Program-made: the position numbers and the translations under genes | Shown: positions 16,016 through 24,325 of the stretch, piece by piece | How positions within the stretch are numbered: position 1 is the first letter of the stretch | How the letters are laid out: every line of letters starts with the position of its first letter | Source: Streptomyces sp. NBC_00390 | GTDB taxonomy: Bacteria > Actinomycetota > Actinomycetes > Streptomycetales > Streptomycetaceae | Length of the DNA stretch: 64,000 nt | Assembly (NCBI RefSeq): GCF_036057275.1 | Contig: NZ_CP107945.1 | Location: forward strand, 2,790,001-2,854,000 | Direction: 5' to 3' | The notes under the pieces: generated by a model | Database searches by the model: none | Seen by the model: only the letters and a program-made list of their open reading frames with translations | Told to the model about the DNA's origin: nothing

Positions 16016-16089
16016 GCCGAGCTGGCCGAGCTCGAGGACCCGAAGATTCGCGAGGTGAACGATGGACACGGTGACGATCACGGTGACGT
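15971..16089 (+). pseudogene. AlkD-like DNA alkylation repair gene, N-terminal stub
   Basis: After a GTG start placed directly behind the IS end, the frame reads AEVMAELAELEDPKIREVNDGHGDDHG. This is the start of actinobacterial AlkD-type (HEAT-like) DNA alkylation repair proteins, which continue VNLxKLRxxAKRLK. Here the sequence breaks after DDHG and nothing of the remaining domain (about 190 residues) is found. The first 45 bases are three tandem copies of a 15-bp unit. Confidence 0.6.
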
Positions 16090-16271
16090 GAGGGGACGGT
16101 GGTTCTTCGGGGCCGTCGCCGCGAGTGCGGGGTGCAGCGCCGCCACGTCGAGGCCGACGTGTTCGCCGCAGGCCGGTGACTACTGAGCGCGTCCACGCAC
16201 CACCCCTTGAGCGCCGGGAAACGGGCAGCCGCGTGACGGCCGCCTGCAGCGAACCCACCAGTTGTGCCGTA

Positions 16272-17000
16272 TCAGTTGACGGTGGAGGTCTCGGCGACTG
16301 CGTGTGCCTCCAGGCCTGGGGTCGCGAGGAGCTGCGCGACGCAGGCCGCCGAACCACCGACGTAGGTGCTCACCAGGTCGACGTCACCGCCCACGCACCA
16401 GGCACGATCCTGAGGCCACCACAGGTCGGGGTTCTCGAGCCACGCCTCGTGGGGGTCTCGCGCGGGCGAGTCGGCATCGTCGAGAGGTCCGGCGAGCAGG
16501 ATCTCGTCGCGGCCGGGGGTGCGGAAGACCGGGGTGTCGTGCCAGTCGTGGTCGCCGTAGCCGTCCCACAGGCCGTACCAGCAGCAGTCAGGGGTACGGG
16601 TGTGCTGGGACAGCACGGAGATCAGAGTGCGGGCCACGTCGGCAGGGGTCGGGCCCTCCTGCGGGTGCTCGTCCCAGACGCCGGGGACGGCCGGGGTGTC
16701 GTCGTTGCGGTAGCGGACGGGATCTTGGGCGCCGATCAGCTCGTGCCAGCGCGTCTCCGCGGACACGGACCGTCCGTACACGGCGGCGACTCGGTCCCAC
16801 CGCACCGGTTCCTCACCGATTCGGGCCGGATGGAGGATCCGCGCGTACGCGTCGAAGCCGGGTGCGCACACCCCCGCCACCGTGCCGAATCCGTCATTGC
16901 CGGGCGGGCGCTGCTCCAGCCAGCGGGCGGGTGTGAGGTTGCGCCGCTCGACGCGGAGGCGTCCGTAGACGGACGGGGGCGAAATCGGGTGAACGCGCAT
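16272..17000 (-). CDS. Uncharacterised protein, Trp-rich
   Basis: 242 residues from ATG 17000 (MRVHPISPPSVYGRLRVERRNLTPARW). No signal peptide or membrane segment. It is rich in Trp, Asp and Pro, with CCWYGLWDGYGDHDWHDTPVFRTPGRDEILLAGPLDD in the middle and a polar C-terminus. The look is that of a soluble actinobacterial protein of no known function. It is isolated between decayed mobile elements yet intact, with codon use like the core genes. Confidence 0.65.
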   Translation of the reverse strand: MRVHPISPPSVYGRLRVERRNLTPARWLEQRPPGNDGFGTVAGVCAPGFDAYARILHPARIGEEPVRWDRVAAVYGRSVSAETRWHELIGAQDPVRYRNDDTPAVPGVWDEHPQEGPTPADVARTLISVLSQHTRTPDCCWYGLWDGYGDHDWHDTPVFRTPGRDEILLAGPLDDADSPARDPHEAWLENPDLWWPQDRAWCVGGDVDLVSTYVGGSAACVAQLLATPGLEAHAVAETSTVN

Positions 17001-17085
17001 GCCGCAGCCTAACGACGCGCCTCGGGTCGGTCGCACTAGCTCATCAGGGCCTCGATGCAGCGGTCGGCAGCCTCAACCACTCCGG

Positions 17086-17307
17086 CTACCTCTGGTCTTC
17101 TCCGCGATCACCGCCTCACCCGCCGCCCAAGTCCACTACCGCCCGCGACGCGACGACCACCGAGACCGGCACGCCGCCGTCCGACGCAACCTCTTCAACC
17201 TCATGCTCGGCCGGCTCTGCCACTGCCTCCGGCACGGGCGGCACTACGACGAGAACCTCGTCTTCCGTCGCCACCAGCCCGTTGTGATGCGTCCGGTGGA
17301 CGCTTAA
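17086..17307 (+). pseudogene. IS110-family transposase C-terminal remnant
   Basis: VFSAITASPAAQVHYRPRRDD...AAVRRNLFNLMLGRLCHCLRHGRHYDENLVF is the C-terminal helix region of IS110 transposases (after the transposase_20 Ser domain). The catalytic N-terminus and element ends are absent. Confidence 0.65.
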
Positions 17308-17330
17308 TATGCGTCTGCTGGACGCATCAC
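17284..17330. promoter_or_regulatory. Nested palindromic operators of the TetR/hydrolase operon
   Basis: GTGATGCGTCC (17284-17294) and GGACGCATCAC (17320-17330) are perfect reverse complements. Inside are GCGTCC-GGT-GGACGC (17289-17303) and TGCGTC-N5-GACGCA (17310-17326). TTAATAT between them could be a -10. The arrangement suits binding by two TetR dimers, probably the product of 17540-18337. Confidence 0.6.
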
Positions 17331-17369
17331 TGCCCGCTGTGCAGGCGCCGACGTAGGAGGAGCCCTGAC

Positions 17370-17543
17370 GTGACCGACACCGCACATGCCTTTCTCCCAG
17401 CGCAGGAGGATCTCGCGCTGATCAGCGTCGCGGAGGCCGCCCGCTGCACGCGGGGGCAGACCGGGTCGCCGCTCGCGGGGTGGGTCTCCTTCCGGCCGCT
17501 GTGGGACGACGTCGTCCGCACCGACCCCGATCTGTTCGCATGA
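17370..17543 (+). CDS. Short leading gene of the TetR operon, unknown or truncated
   Basis: 57 residues from GTG 17370 with AGGAGG ribosome site nine bases ahead. Its TGA overlaps the ATG of the TetR gene (ATGA), showing translational coupling. The sequence (VTDTAHAFLPAQEDLALISVAEAARCTRGQTGSPLAGWVSFRPLWDDVVRTDPDLFA) does not resemble a family I know. It could be a shortened relic of an enzyme or a leader peptide. Confidence 0.5.
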   Translation: MTDTAHAFLPAQEDLALISVAEAARCTRGQTGSPLAGWVSFRPLWDDVVRTDPDLFA

Positions 17544-18337
17544 CCGGCCCGCAGGAGTGGGCGCAGGCAGAGCCCGAGCCCGTGGCGGCCGGAATCGAGG
17601 TCGCCCCGGCGGAGGGCCCCGCGGCGGCCGGTGGCCAGGGTCCCGCGATCGGCTCGGCCGCCTGGTGGAAGCAGCGCTACGCAGCCCGGGTCCGCCGGCG
17701 GCCGCGGCCCGGCGGGCTGACCCTCGGCGCGATCATGGACGTCGCGTTGGCGATCGCCGACAGCAACGGCCTCGACGCACTGACGATGCGTGCGGTGGCC
17801 GACCGGATGAACGTCAGGCACACGTCCCTGTACCGGCATGTGGCCAGTCGCGACGAACTGCTCGTGGAACTGGTCGATCACATGCTGGGCGAGGTCCGCC
17901 TGCCCGGGCCCGGCCCGGACTGGCGCGCCCGCACCGAGGCCGGCGCCCGGGAGTACCGGCGTGTACTGAGTGCGCACCACGCCTTGGTCCCCCAGATGAC
18001 CCAGGGTCAGCTCCTCGGCCCGAACGCCCTGCGCGCCCGCGAGCACGGCCTGCGGTTGCTCACGGATGCGGGGTGGCCGCCCGGGCAGGCGGTGCGGATC
18101 TACCTCACCGTCACGCACTTCGTGGTCGGGGCCGTGCTCCTGGACAGCGGTGGCGCGGCGCGCACGGCCGGGCAGCGGTCGGCGATGGCCGGTCTGTTCG
18201 CCTCGCTTCCCGCCGGACGGTTTCCGCTGGTCACCGCCCATTCCACCCTCCTCGGCGGACCGGACGGCGACGACGAGTTCGAATTCGGCCTGCGGTGTCT
18301 CCTGGACGGCATCGCCCGCTTGAAGGGGGATGGCTAG
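17540..18337 (+). CDS. TetR-family repressor
   Basis: 265 residues. The helix-turn-helix lies unusually far in, at about residues 62-110 (LTLGAIMDVALAIADSNGLDALTMRAVADRMNVRHTSLYRHVASRDELLVELVDHM). A Pro/Gly/Glu-rich leader of about 50 residues precedes it. The C-terminal ligand/dimer domain is of the TetR_C (tetracyclin repressor-like) type. It overlaps the gene before by four bases (ATGA) and the hydrolase after by one (TAGTG). Autoregulation through the nested palindromes at 17284-17330 is inferred. Confidence 0.9.
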   Translation: MTGPQEWAQAEPEPVAAGIEVAPAEGPAAAGGQGPAIGSAAWWKQRYAARVRRRPRPGGLTLGAIMDVALAIADSNGLDALTMRAVADRMNVRHTSLYRHVASRDELLVELVDHMLGEVRLPGPGPDWRARTEAGAREYRRVLSAHHALVPQMTQGQLLGPNALRAREHGLRLLTDAGWPPGQAVRIYLTVTHFVVGAVLLDSGGAARTAGQRSAMAGLFASLPAGRFPLVTAHSTLLGGPDGDDEFEFGLRCLLDGIARLKGDG

Positions 18338-19224
18338 TGCCTGGTTCCGCCCTGCCCACCGGCACGCAGTGGTTCGCCGGCGGCACACGGGTCGCCGTTC
18401 GAGGACGTGCGGGTGCCCATACGCTCTTCGTCCGGCAGGACGGGCCGGCCGACGGCGCCCCGGTGACGCTCGTGCACGGATTCCCCACCTCGTCCCACGA
18501 CTGGTCGCCGCTCGTGCCCGGGCTGGCGAGGCTGGGATTCAGGGTCACCACGTTCGACCTTCTCGGTTTCGGCCACAGCGACAAGCCGCGCAGACACCGC
18601 TATTCGCTGCTGGAGCAGGCCGATCTGGTGGAGGACCTCTGGCGCCGTCTGGGCATCGGTGACACCGCGCTGGTCGCCCACGACTACGGGGTGAGCGTGG
18701 CCCAGGAACTGCTCGCGCGGACCCCCCGCCGGATCACCCGGACGGCCTGGCTGAACGGGGGCCTGTACGCCGACCTGCACAGGCCGATCCGCATCCAGCG
18801 GCTGCTCCACGGACCGATGGGACCGTTGCTCGCCCACGCGATCAGCGAACGCGGCTTCCGCGCCTCGATGCGCCGGATCCTGGGCAGACCGGTCACGGAC
18901 CGCGCGCTGCACGAGATGTGGGAGGGCATCGCCCTCAACCGAGGCCGGCTGCTGGCCCCGCAGTTGCTGCGCTACATCGATGAGCGGCGCGTGCACCAGG
19001 CCCGATGGGTCTCGGCCCTGGAGGGCTACGAGGGCCCGACCCTCTTCGTATGGGGCCCTGCCGATCCGATCAGCGGTGCTCATGTCCTCGCCCGTGTCCG
19101 GGAACGCATGCCGCACGCAGTCGTGGCCGAACTCGCCGGACCGCCCGCCGTCGGCCACTACCCCCAGATCGAGGCCCCGGAGGAGGTCGGCCCCCTCCTC
19201 GGTACGTTCCTCGCCGGATCCTGA
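18337..19224 (+). CDS. Alpha/beta hydrolase with Asp nucleophile (haloalkane dehalogenase/epoxide hydrolase-like)
   Basis: 295 residues from GTG 18337. Oxyanion motif HGFPTSSHDW; nucleophile elbow VAHDYGVSVAQE with Asp in place of Ser, as in haloalkane dehalogenases and epoxide hydrolases; acid WGPADPI; catalytic His in VGHYPQIEAPEEV. It resembles the MEST/dehalogenase-like hydrolases encoded beside TetR regulators. It is coupled to the TetR gene, so its substrate is probably the repressor's ligand. No signal peptide, so cytoplasmic. Confidence 0.85.
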   Translation: MPGSALPTGTQWFAGGTRVAVRGRAGAHTLFVRQDGPADGAPVTLVHGFPTSSHDWSPLVPGLARLGFRVTTFDLLGFGHSDKPRRHRYSLLEQADLVEDLWRRLGIGDTALVAHDYGVSVAQELLARTPRRITRTAWLNGGLYADLHRPIRIQRLLHGPMGPLLAHAISERGFRASMRRILGRPVTDRALHEMWEGIALNRGRLLAPQLLRYIDERRVHQARWVSALEGYEGPTLFVWGPADPISGAHVLARVRERMPHAVVAELAGPPAVGHYPQIEAPEEVGPLLGTFLAGS

Positions 19225-19354
19225 GCTTGATGGGCGAGCGGGCCGGCACCGTCCAGGCCCGGCGGGGCGCGCCGGCAGGTCATGAAGGCAACAGCGGCAA
19301 GGACGTTCGCGATTGCGGCTGCGCCGAGGGGCCTGTACAGCCACTGACCACGCC

Positions 19355-19386
19355 GAGCCGGACCCGGGTTTCACCGGGTCCGGCTC
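19355..19386 (-). terminator. Terminator of bL37
   Basis: Perfect 13-bp stem GAGCCGGACCCGG / CCGGGTCCGGCTC with a six-base loop, 12 bases past the bL37 stop. It may also end the hydrolase operon arriving from the other side. Confidence 0.85.
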
Positions 19387-19398
19387 AGCGGCCATGGC

Positions 19399-19473
19399 TC
19401 AGGCGTTGGGGCGCTTGCCGTGGTTCGCGCGCTTCTTCTTGCGGGCGCGGCGCTTGTTGCCTCGCTTCGACAT
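19399..19473 (-). CDS. 50S ribosomal protein bL37
   Basis: 24 residues, beginning MSKRGNKRRARKKKRANHG and ending KRPNA. This is the actinobacterial bL37, first seen in mycobacterial ribosome structures, where this tiny basic peptide binds 23S rRNA. Composition is almost entirely Lys/Arg/Asn/Gly. A GAGGGAG ribosome site lies seven bases before ATG and a strong terminator follows, so it forms its own short transcript. It is easy to miss because of its size; the KRANHGKRPNA ending is diagnostic. Confidence 0.9.
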   Translation of the reverse strand: MSKRGNKRRARKKKRANHGKRPNA

Positions 19474-19620
19474 GGGTATATCTCCCTCAATCAGGACTTT
19501 TCGCCAGTCTAGGGGCGGGCTGCGGGGTCCGCATCAGCGGTGCGGGGCGGTACGCGCGTGCCGGCGTCGCCGGTCGCGTCCCGGTGCGCCGCGGTCCGCA
19601 GCGGCGGCCCGGACGCTCCC

Positions 19621-20328
<708 letters not shown>

Positions 20329-20678
20329 GACTACGACGCTAGTCGCATCCGGTACGGGCGCCTCACGTACTCCCCCGGCAGCGTGCCGTCCGCCACGGCG
20401 ACGCACGACAGGCCGGCGATCCGGCTCGGTTACGGAAAGACGGAAAACCGGTGCGGCTGTTCCGGGACAGGGCCGACCCCGCCCAACAGCACTTGCCGAC
20501 GTGGTGGGTTACCCGTACGAACAGGTCGCCTCGATCGACCGCCCCGCCGGACAAGCCGACGGCAGCGACCGGGCCCGGGCAACTGGACGGACGCCGGGTC
20601 GGCTCGGTGGCCAGGGGTCCGGGGCTGTCGGGCGGTCGGCAGCCGGGTCCGGGACGAGTCCGGCGGACGTCTGCCACG
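20329..20678. other. Intergenic region between divergent SDR and DUF429 genes
   Basis: 350 bases of GC-rich sequence. No gene, repeat or clear palindrome was recognised; the two divergent promoters must lie here. Confidence 0.35.
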
Positions 20679-21425
20679 ATGAGCCGCATGCGTACTGTCG
20701 GCATCGATCTCTCCGCCAGTCCCGACAACACGGCCGCCTCGGTGGTGACCTGGGGCTCCGCCCATGCCGTCGTGGAGCCGCCCCGGACACGGTGCCGGGA
20801 TGCCGAGATCGTCTGTCTGCTCGCCGGACTCGGGGTGGACGACCGTGCCGCCGTGGACACGCCCTTCGGGTGGCCCGTCGGCTTCGTGCAGGCCGTTGCC
20901 GCGCATGCCGCGCATCAGCCGTGGCCGGGGCGCGGGCTGGACAGCACCGTGCACCGCCTGTCGTCGCTGCGGTTCCGGCGTACGGACCGGCTCGTGTGGG
21001 ATGCCCTCAAGCCGGGACAGCCGCCACTGTCCGCTCCCTTCGACCGGATCGGGGCCATGGTCGCGCGGTGGGCGCACATCGAGGACGAACTCGCCGTCCG
21101 GGGGCGGGCGGTGGACCGGGCCGGGACGGGGGACGTCTGCGAGGTGTATCCGCGGGCGACCCGGCAGAACTGGGGTCTGGGCAGGGTGCGTTCGGTGGCG
21201 GAGCTGGTGCAGGCCGCTCCGTGGCTCCGCTGCGACGGCGAGGCGCGGGCGGCGTACGAGAGCAGCGAGCACGCCTTCGACGCGCTGGTCTGTGCGCTGA
21301 CCGCGCGTGCGGTGGCCCAGGGGCTGACGCGGCCGCCCGTGGGGGCGGATCTGGAGGTGGCGCGCATCGAGGGCTGGATTCATGTGCCCGTCGTCGGCAG
21401 CCTGCCGCGGTTGCTGGAGGCATGA
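20679..21425 (+). CDS. DUF429 family protein (predicted RNase H-fold nuclease)
   Basis: 248 residues. N-terminal MRTVGIDLSASPDNTAASVVTW gives the first acidic residue of an RNase H-like fold; later acidic positions are in AAVDTPFGWP, CEVYPRAT and HAFDALVCALTARAV. These are the conserved DUF429 motifs. The family is predicted, not shown, to be a nuclease. Start is ATG 20679 or the in-frame ATG 20688. A terminator-like hairpin overlaps the stop codon. Confidence 0.85.
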   Translation: MSRMRTVGIDLSASPDNTAASVVTWGSAHAVVEPPRTRCRDAEIVCLLAGLGVDDRAAVDTPFGWPVGFVQAVAAHAAHQPWPGRGLDSTVHRLSSLRFRRTDRLVWDALKPGQPPLSAPFDRIGAMVARWAHIEDELAVRGRAVDRAGTGDVCEVYPRATRQNWGLGRVRSVAELVQAAPWLRCDGEARAAYESSEHAFDALVCALTARAVAQGLTRPPVGADLEVARIEGWIHVPVVGSLPRLLEA

Positions 21426-21426
21426 A

Positions 21427-21461
21427 CGCGCCCCCACCGCCTAAGTCGCGGCAGGGGCGCG
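21427..21461. terminator. Bidirectional terminator between DUF429 and cbtA
   Basis: CGCGCCCC (21427-21434) pairs with GGGGCGCG (21454-21461), between two converging genes. Confidence 0.55.
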
Positions 21462-21474
21462 GAGGTCGAGCGTC

Positions 21475-22278
21475 TCAGGCCGGGGTCGGTGCACCCTCCG
21501 CGGCCGCGGGGACCGTGGTCTCGCGCGGCGTGAGCAGACGTTGCGCCAGGAAGCCGAAGGCGACGCCGAACACCGTCCACAGCACCGCCTGGACCGCGAG
21601 CGATGCCAGGCGGAACTCCCACAGCACTGCCGCCGGGAAGCCCTTCGCCACCGCGTCCTCGTTCGAGGGCAGGAAGACGAACGCGATCGTCACCGCGGCG
21701 ATGAAGCCCGCGCCGGCGACCAGAGTTGCGTTCCAGTTGCCCAGGCGCGGCGCCAGGCGGCGGCCCGCGATGGTGGCCGCGATGCCGAGCAGCACACTGA
21801 GCAGGATCATCAGGAAGAACAGCGTGGTGCGCTTGCCGATGGTGTCCGGGTTGCCGACAGCCGGCGGGGTGGCCGGGTACTTCAGGAACGGCACCAGGAA
21901 GACCGTGGTGAACGCGGCCGCCGCGGTGATGGCCGCAGTCGCGCGCGGGGTGAAGCGGCCCAGGCGGCCGAGCAGGAAGCAGAACGCCAGCGACGCGATG
22001 CCGCCCAGCGCAACGCCGTAGACGAGGACGCCGCTGCCGAGGCCTGCGGTCGACTGCACCGCGCGGCTGACCAGTTCCTCTTCCTCCTCGGCTTCGGCCG
22101 CGGCGCCGCCGTGTCCGGCGTGGGCCGCTTCCTCGGCCGCCGCGGCCTCTTCGACCGCGATCGAGGCGTCCACCTGGGGCTCACCCAGGCTGTAGGCGAC
22201 GGCGAAGGCGAAGAGCGCGGCTATCAGGCCCGCGAGCATGCCACGGACCAGTAGATTTCTGACAGTTGAGGCGTACAC
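21475..22278 (-). CDS. cbtA: CbtA, predicted cobalt transport membrane subunit
   Basis: 267 residues from GTG 22278. About six membrane segments; the first is LLVRGMLAGLIAALFAFAVAYSLGEP. A periplasmic or cytoplasmic loop rich in Ala/Glu/His follows (EEAAHAGHGGAAAEAEEEEELV), plausible for metal binding. The C-terminal segments match the CbtA family. It follows cbtB 13 bases downstream and lies behind a cobalamin riboswitch, so B12 should repress it. The cobalt role is inferred from riboswitch control across bacteria. Confidence 0.85.
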   Translation of the reverse strand: MYASTVRNLLVRGMLAGLIAALFAFAVAYSLGEPQVDASIAVEEAAAAEEAAHAGHGGAAAEAEEEEELVSRAVQSTAGLGSGVLVYGVALGGIASLAFCFLLGRLGRFTPRATAAITAAAAFTTVFLVPFLKYPATPPAVGNPDTIGKRTTLFFLMILLSVLLGIAATIAGRRLAPRLGNWNATLVAGAGFIAAVTIAFVFLPSNEDAVAKGFPAAVLWEFRLASLAVQAVLWTVFGVAFGFLAQRLLTPRETTVPAAAEGAPTPA

Positions 22279-22291
22279 GTACTCAAGCCTC

Positions 22292-22519
22292 TCAGTGGCA
22301 GGGGAAGCCGAGCAGGTGACGCCCGTCGTGCACCCATTCGTGCACGTCGGCGCCGGCGAAGACGGAGGTGGCGCCCTGTTCGGCACCCACGAAGTACAGG
22401 GCGACGAGGGCAAGGAGGCCGATGAACACCGCCCAGGGCAGTACCGCCCGCACGGGGAGAGAGGTCAGTTCGGGTACGGCAGGGGTGGAAACGGCGCCGG
22501 ATACAACAGCCTCGGCCAT
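22292..22519 (-). CDS. cbtB: CbtB, small cobalt transport partner
   Basis: 75 residues with one membrane segment (LPWAVFIGLLALVALYFVGA). The conserved His-rich C-terminus HEWVHDGRHLLGFPCH is the proposed metal site of CbtB. A GGAGG ribosome site precedes ATG 22519. First gene of the cbtB-cbtA operon under the cobalamin riboswitch. Confidence 0.9.
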   Translation of the reverse strand: MAEAVVSGAVSTPAVPELTSLPVRAVLPWAVFIGLLALVALYFVGAEQGATSVFAGADVHEWVHDGRHLLGFPCH

Positions 22520-22559
22520 GGCGGAACCTCCTTGGGGAACACGCGTCCCATACGGTGGT

Positions 22560-22725
22560 GCGCGACGACGGTCCGCGGGTCTGACTCGCCGCCGCGGACA
22601 CGCCCGTGCAAGGGCTTCCGCTGCGGCACTACAGTGGCGCGACCGTGCCGGACTCTCACCGGGCTTCCGTCTCGCCGTCGTCGTGATGATTGAAATTGTC
22701 GCGGTGACCGTACCGCGACGCTCAC
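22560..22725 (-). promoter_or_regulatory. Cobalamin riboswitch
   Basis: On the minus strand, in order: GGAAGCCCGGTGAGAGTCCG (around 22665-22645), CGCCACTGTAGTGC (around 22640-22625; the B12-box region) and GAGTCAGACCC (around 22588-22577). These are the conserved elements of AdoCbl/cobalamin riboswitches. The element ends about 50 bases before cbtB, so cobalamin binding would turn off the cbtBA transcript or its translation. Confidence 0.85.
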
Positions 22726-22830
22726 ATCTGGCCAAGGGGCTGAGGCGCGAATCACTCGCTTTCGCCCCCGTGCGCCTCCTGTACGCCCCCTGTGTGCTGT
22801 TGAGTAGGGTGCCCGGATGCGAGCACGCCG

Positions 22831-23409
22831 ATGACCGTACGAGTCACCCTCATCTCGCCCGCGATGAGCGTGGCGTTGCGGGACGCCCGGTTCGACGACG
22901 GCCTGCCGCTGGATCCCGCCGGGTTCGCGAGTCTGGAGCGGGCCGAGCGCATGAGCGGGCGTGCGCACGTGTCGGACTCTGCACGCTGCCACGCGACCGC
23001 AAAGGGCCTCGGGCTGGACGCCGAAGCTCTGCCCGCGCTCGCGGGCTGCGCCATGGGACGCTGGCGCGGACTGCGCCTGGACGAGGTCGCGGCCGCCGAT
23101 CAGGCCGCCGTCACCTCCTGGCTGACCGACCCCGGTTCCGCACCCCATGGCGGGGAGTCGCTGCGGGACCTGCGGATCCGCGTCGGTGCCTGGCTCGACG
23201 CGTCGGCCGACCGCGACGGCGACGGCGGACGTCTCCTCTGTGTCGTCGAACCCGACGTCGTACGCGCCGCGTTGGTCCACGCCCTGTCCGCACCCGACAG
23301 CGCGTTCTGGCGGCTGGACGTCCGGCCGCTCACCGCGACCGGACTCAGTGGCCGGGCAGGGCGTTGGAACGTTCAGGCCGGGCGATCGCTCGTCGCGCCA
23401 GGCGGGTAG
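22831..23409 (+). CDS. Histidine phosphatase-fold protein with degenerate active site
   Basis: 192 residues. The fold is recognisable by AMGRWRGLRLDEVAA, DPGSAPHGGESLRDLRIRVGAWLD and VVRAALVHALSAPDSAFWRLDV. However, the N-terminal RHG motif is replaced by ISPAMS and the second catalytic His (normally xxHPAVVRAAxVHAL) by Glu (CVVEPDVVRAALVHAL). Phosphatase activity is therefore unlikely. It stands divergently from the riboswitch-cbtBA operon, where related Streptomyces proteins are often found; a cobalamin or cobalt link is only inferred. Confidence 0.75.
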   Translation: MTVRVTLISPAMSVALRDARFDDGLPLDPAGFASLERAERMSGRAHVSDSARCHATAKGLGLDAEALPALAGCAMGRWRGLRLDEVAAADQAAVTSWLTDPGSAPHGGESLRDLRIRVGAWLDASADRDGDGGRLLCVVEPDVVRAALVHALSAPDSAFWRLDVRPLTATGLSGRAGRWNVQAGRSLVAPGG

Positions 23410-24277
23410 GAGCGGGCGGGGCCTCGTACGCCAGTCGGCGACGGGTACGGCTGAGCATCATGCGGGCCATCACGGGGTGGAAGAGGCGTACGACCCCGAA
23501 GTACAGCCTGCCGCGCAGGTTGTGGATCCTGACCACCGTCGTCAGGGTGACCGTGTCCTCGTCCTCGTCGACAAGGAGCGAGGCGCGGAAGTCCAGATGG
23601 GACGCGTCCTCGCCGAGCAGGATCTCGTGCGGGGCGGTCGCCCGCACCGGGAAGGGGAGCACCGTGCGCCAGGCCGCGGGGTCGCGGGGCATCCCGGGGT
23701 CCAGCGGCAGTTGCCAGGAATCGGTGAAGTCGGGGTCACCGCAGGCTTGTCGGGCGAGAACAGCGCCCTCGGGAGAGTCGACCGCGGACGGGCGCTCCCA
23801 GACCGCGCGGCGCATCAGGCGCGCCCATCGGGTCCAGCGGGTGGGGCGCGGCGGCTGGTCGGGAGTCGCCGCGCGGACGACGTTGTCGAGGAGTTCCTCC
23901 ACCATCGTGTCGTGCAGGGGCCGGATCACCAGTGACCACAGCAGGCTGTCCTTCAGGCCCTGTTGCTGCTCGAGGACATGGCGGATCCGGCAGCGTGAGT
24001 CACCGAGCGGCTCGATGCCGAAGGAGTGATGGCCGGTGCCCGGCGGGGTGAAGTCGAAGCGGATGCTGCGGCCGGGTTCGTAGGCCCCGACCGAGTAGCG
24101 GACGAAGCCGTGCCCGCCGTCCGCGCCGACGGCGAGAGGGCGGTCGAAGCGGATCGGGGGCCAGACCGGGGTCGGGCTGATCGGGTCGTCCTGCGAGCCG
24201 AGGCGGTCGAGCAGGGCGCCCACCACTGCGGCGGGGGCTTCGACGACGCGCTCGTGGACGTTGCGTACCGTGCGCAT
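23345..24277 (-). CDS. SRPBCC-like plus DUF2867 two-domain protein
   Basis: 310 residues. The N-terminal half (HERVVEAPAAVVGALLDRLG...RSIRFDFTPPGTGHHSFGIEPLGDSRCRIRHVLE) looks like a START/SRPBCC cavity. The C-terminal half (DSWQLPLDPGMPRDPAAWRTVLPFPV...VTLTTVVRIHNLRGRLYFGVVRLFHPVMARMML) is DUF2867. Likely a small-molecule or lipid binder. It is divergent from a TetR gene, 45 bases apart, with two operators between them, so it is probably that repressor's target. The 3' end overlaps the converging histidine phosphatase gene by 65 bases. Confidence 0.75.
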   Translation of the reverse strand: MRTVRNVHERVVEAPAAVVGALLDRLGSQDDPISPTPVWPPIRFDRPLAVGADGGHGFVRYSVGAYEPGRSIRFDFTPPGTGHHSFGIEPLGDSRCRIRHVLEQQQGLKDSLLWSLVIRPLHDTMVEELLDNVVRAATPDQPPRPTRWTRWARLMRRAVWERPSAVDSPEGAVLARQACGDPDFTDSWQLPLDPGMPRDPAAWRTVLPFPVRATAPHEILLGEDASHLDFRASLLVDEDEDTVTLTTVVRIHNLRGRLYFGVVRLFHPVMARMMLSRTRRRLAYEAPPAPTRLARRAIARPERSNALPGH

Positions 24278-24287
24278 TCCGCACCTC

Positions 24288-24325
24288 CATACGGTGGCGT
24301 ATGTTCAACCGTACGGTAGCGTATG
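24288..24325. promoter_or_regulatory. Two TetR-type operators
   Basis: CATACG-N4-CGTATG (24288-24303, perfect) and CGTACG-N4-CGTATG (24310-24325, one mismatch), 22 bp apart. They fill the space between the divergent starts; the second overlaps ATG 24323. Confidence 0.7.
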
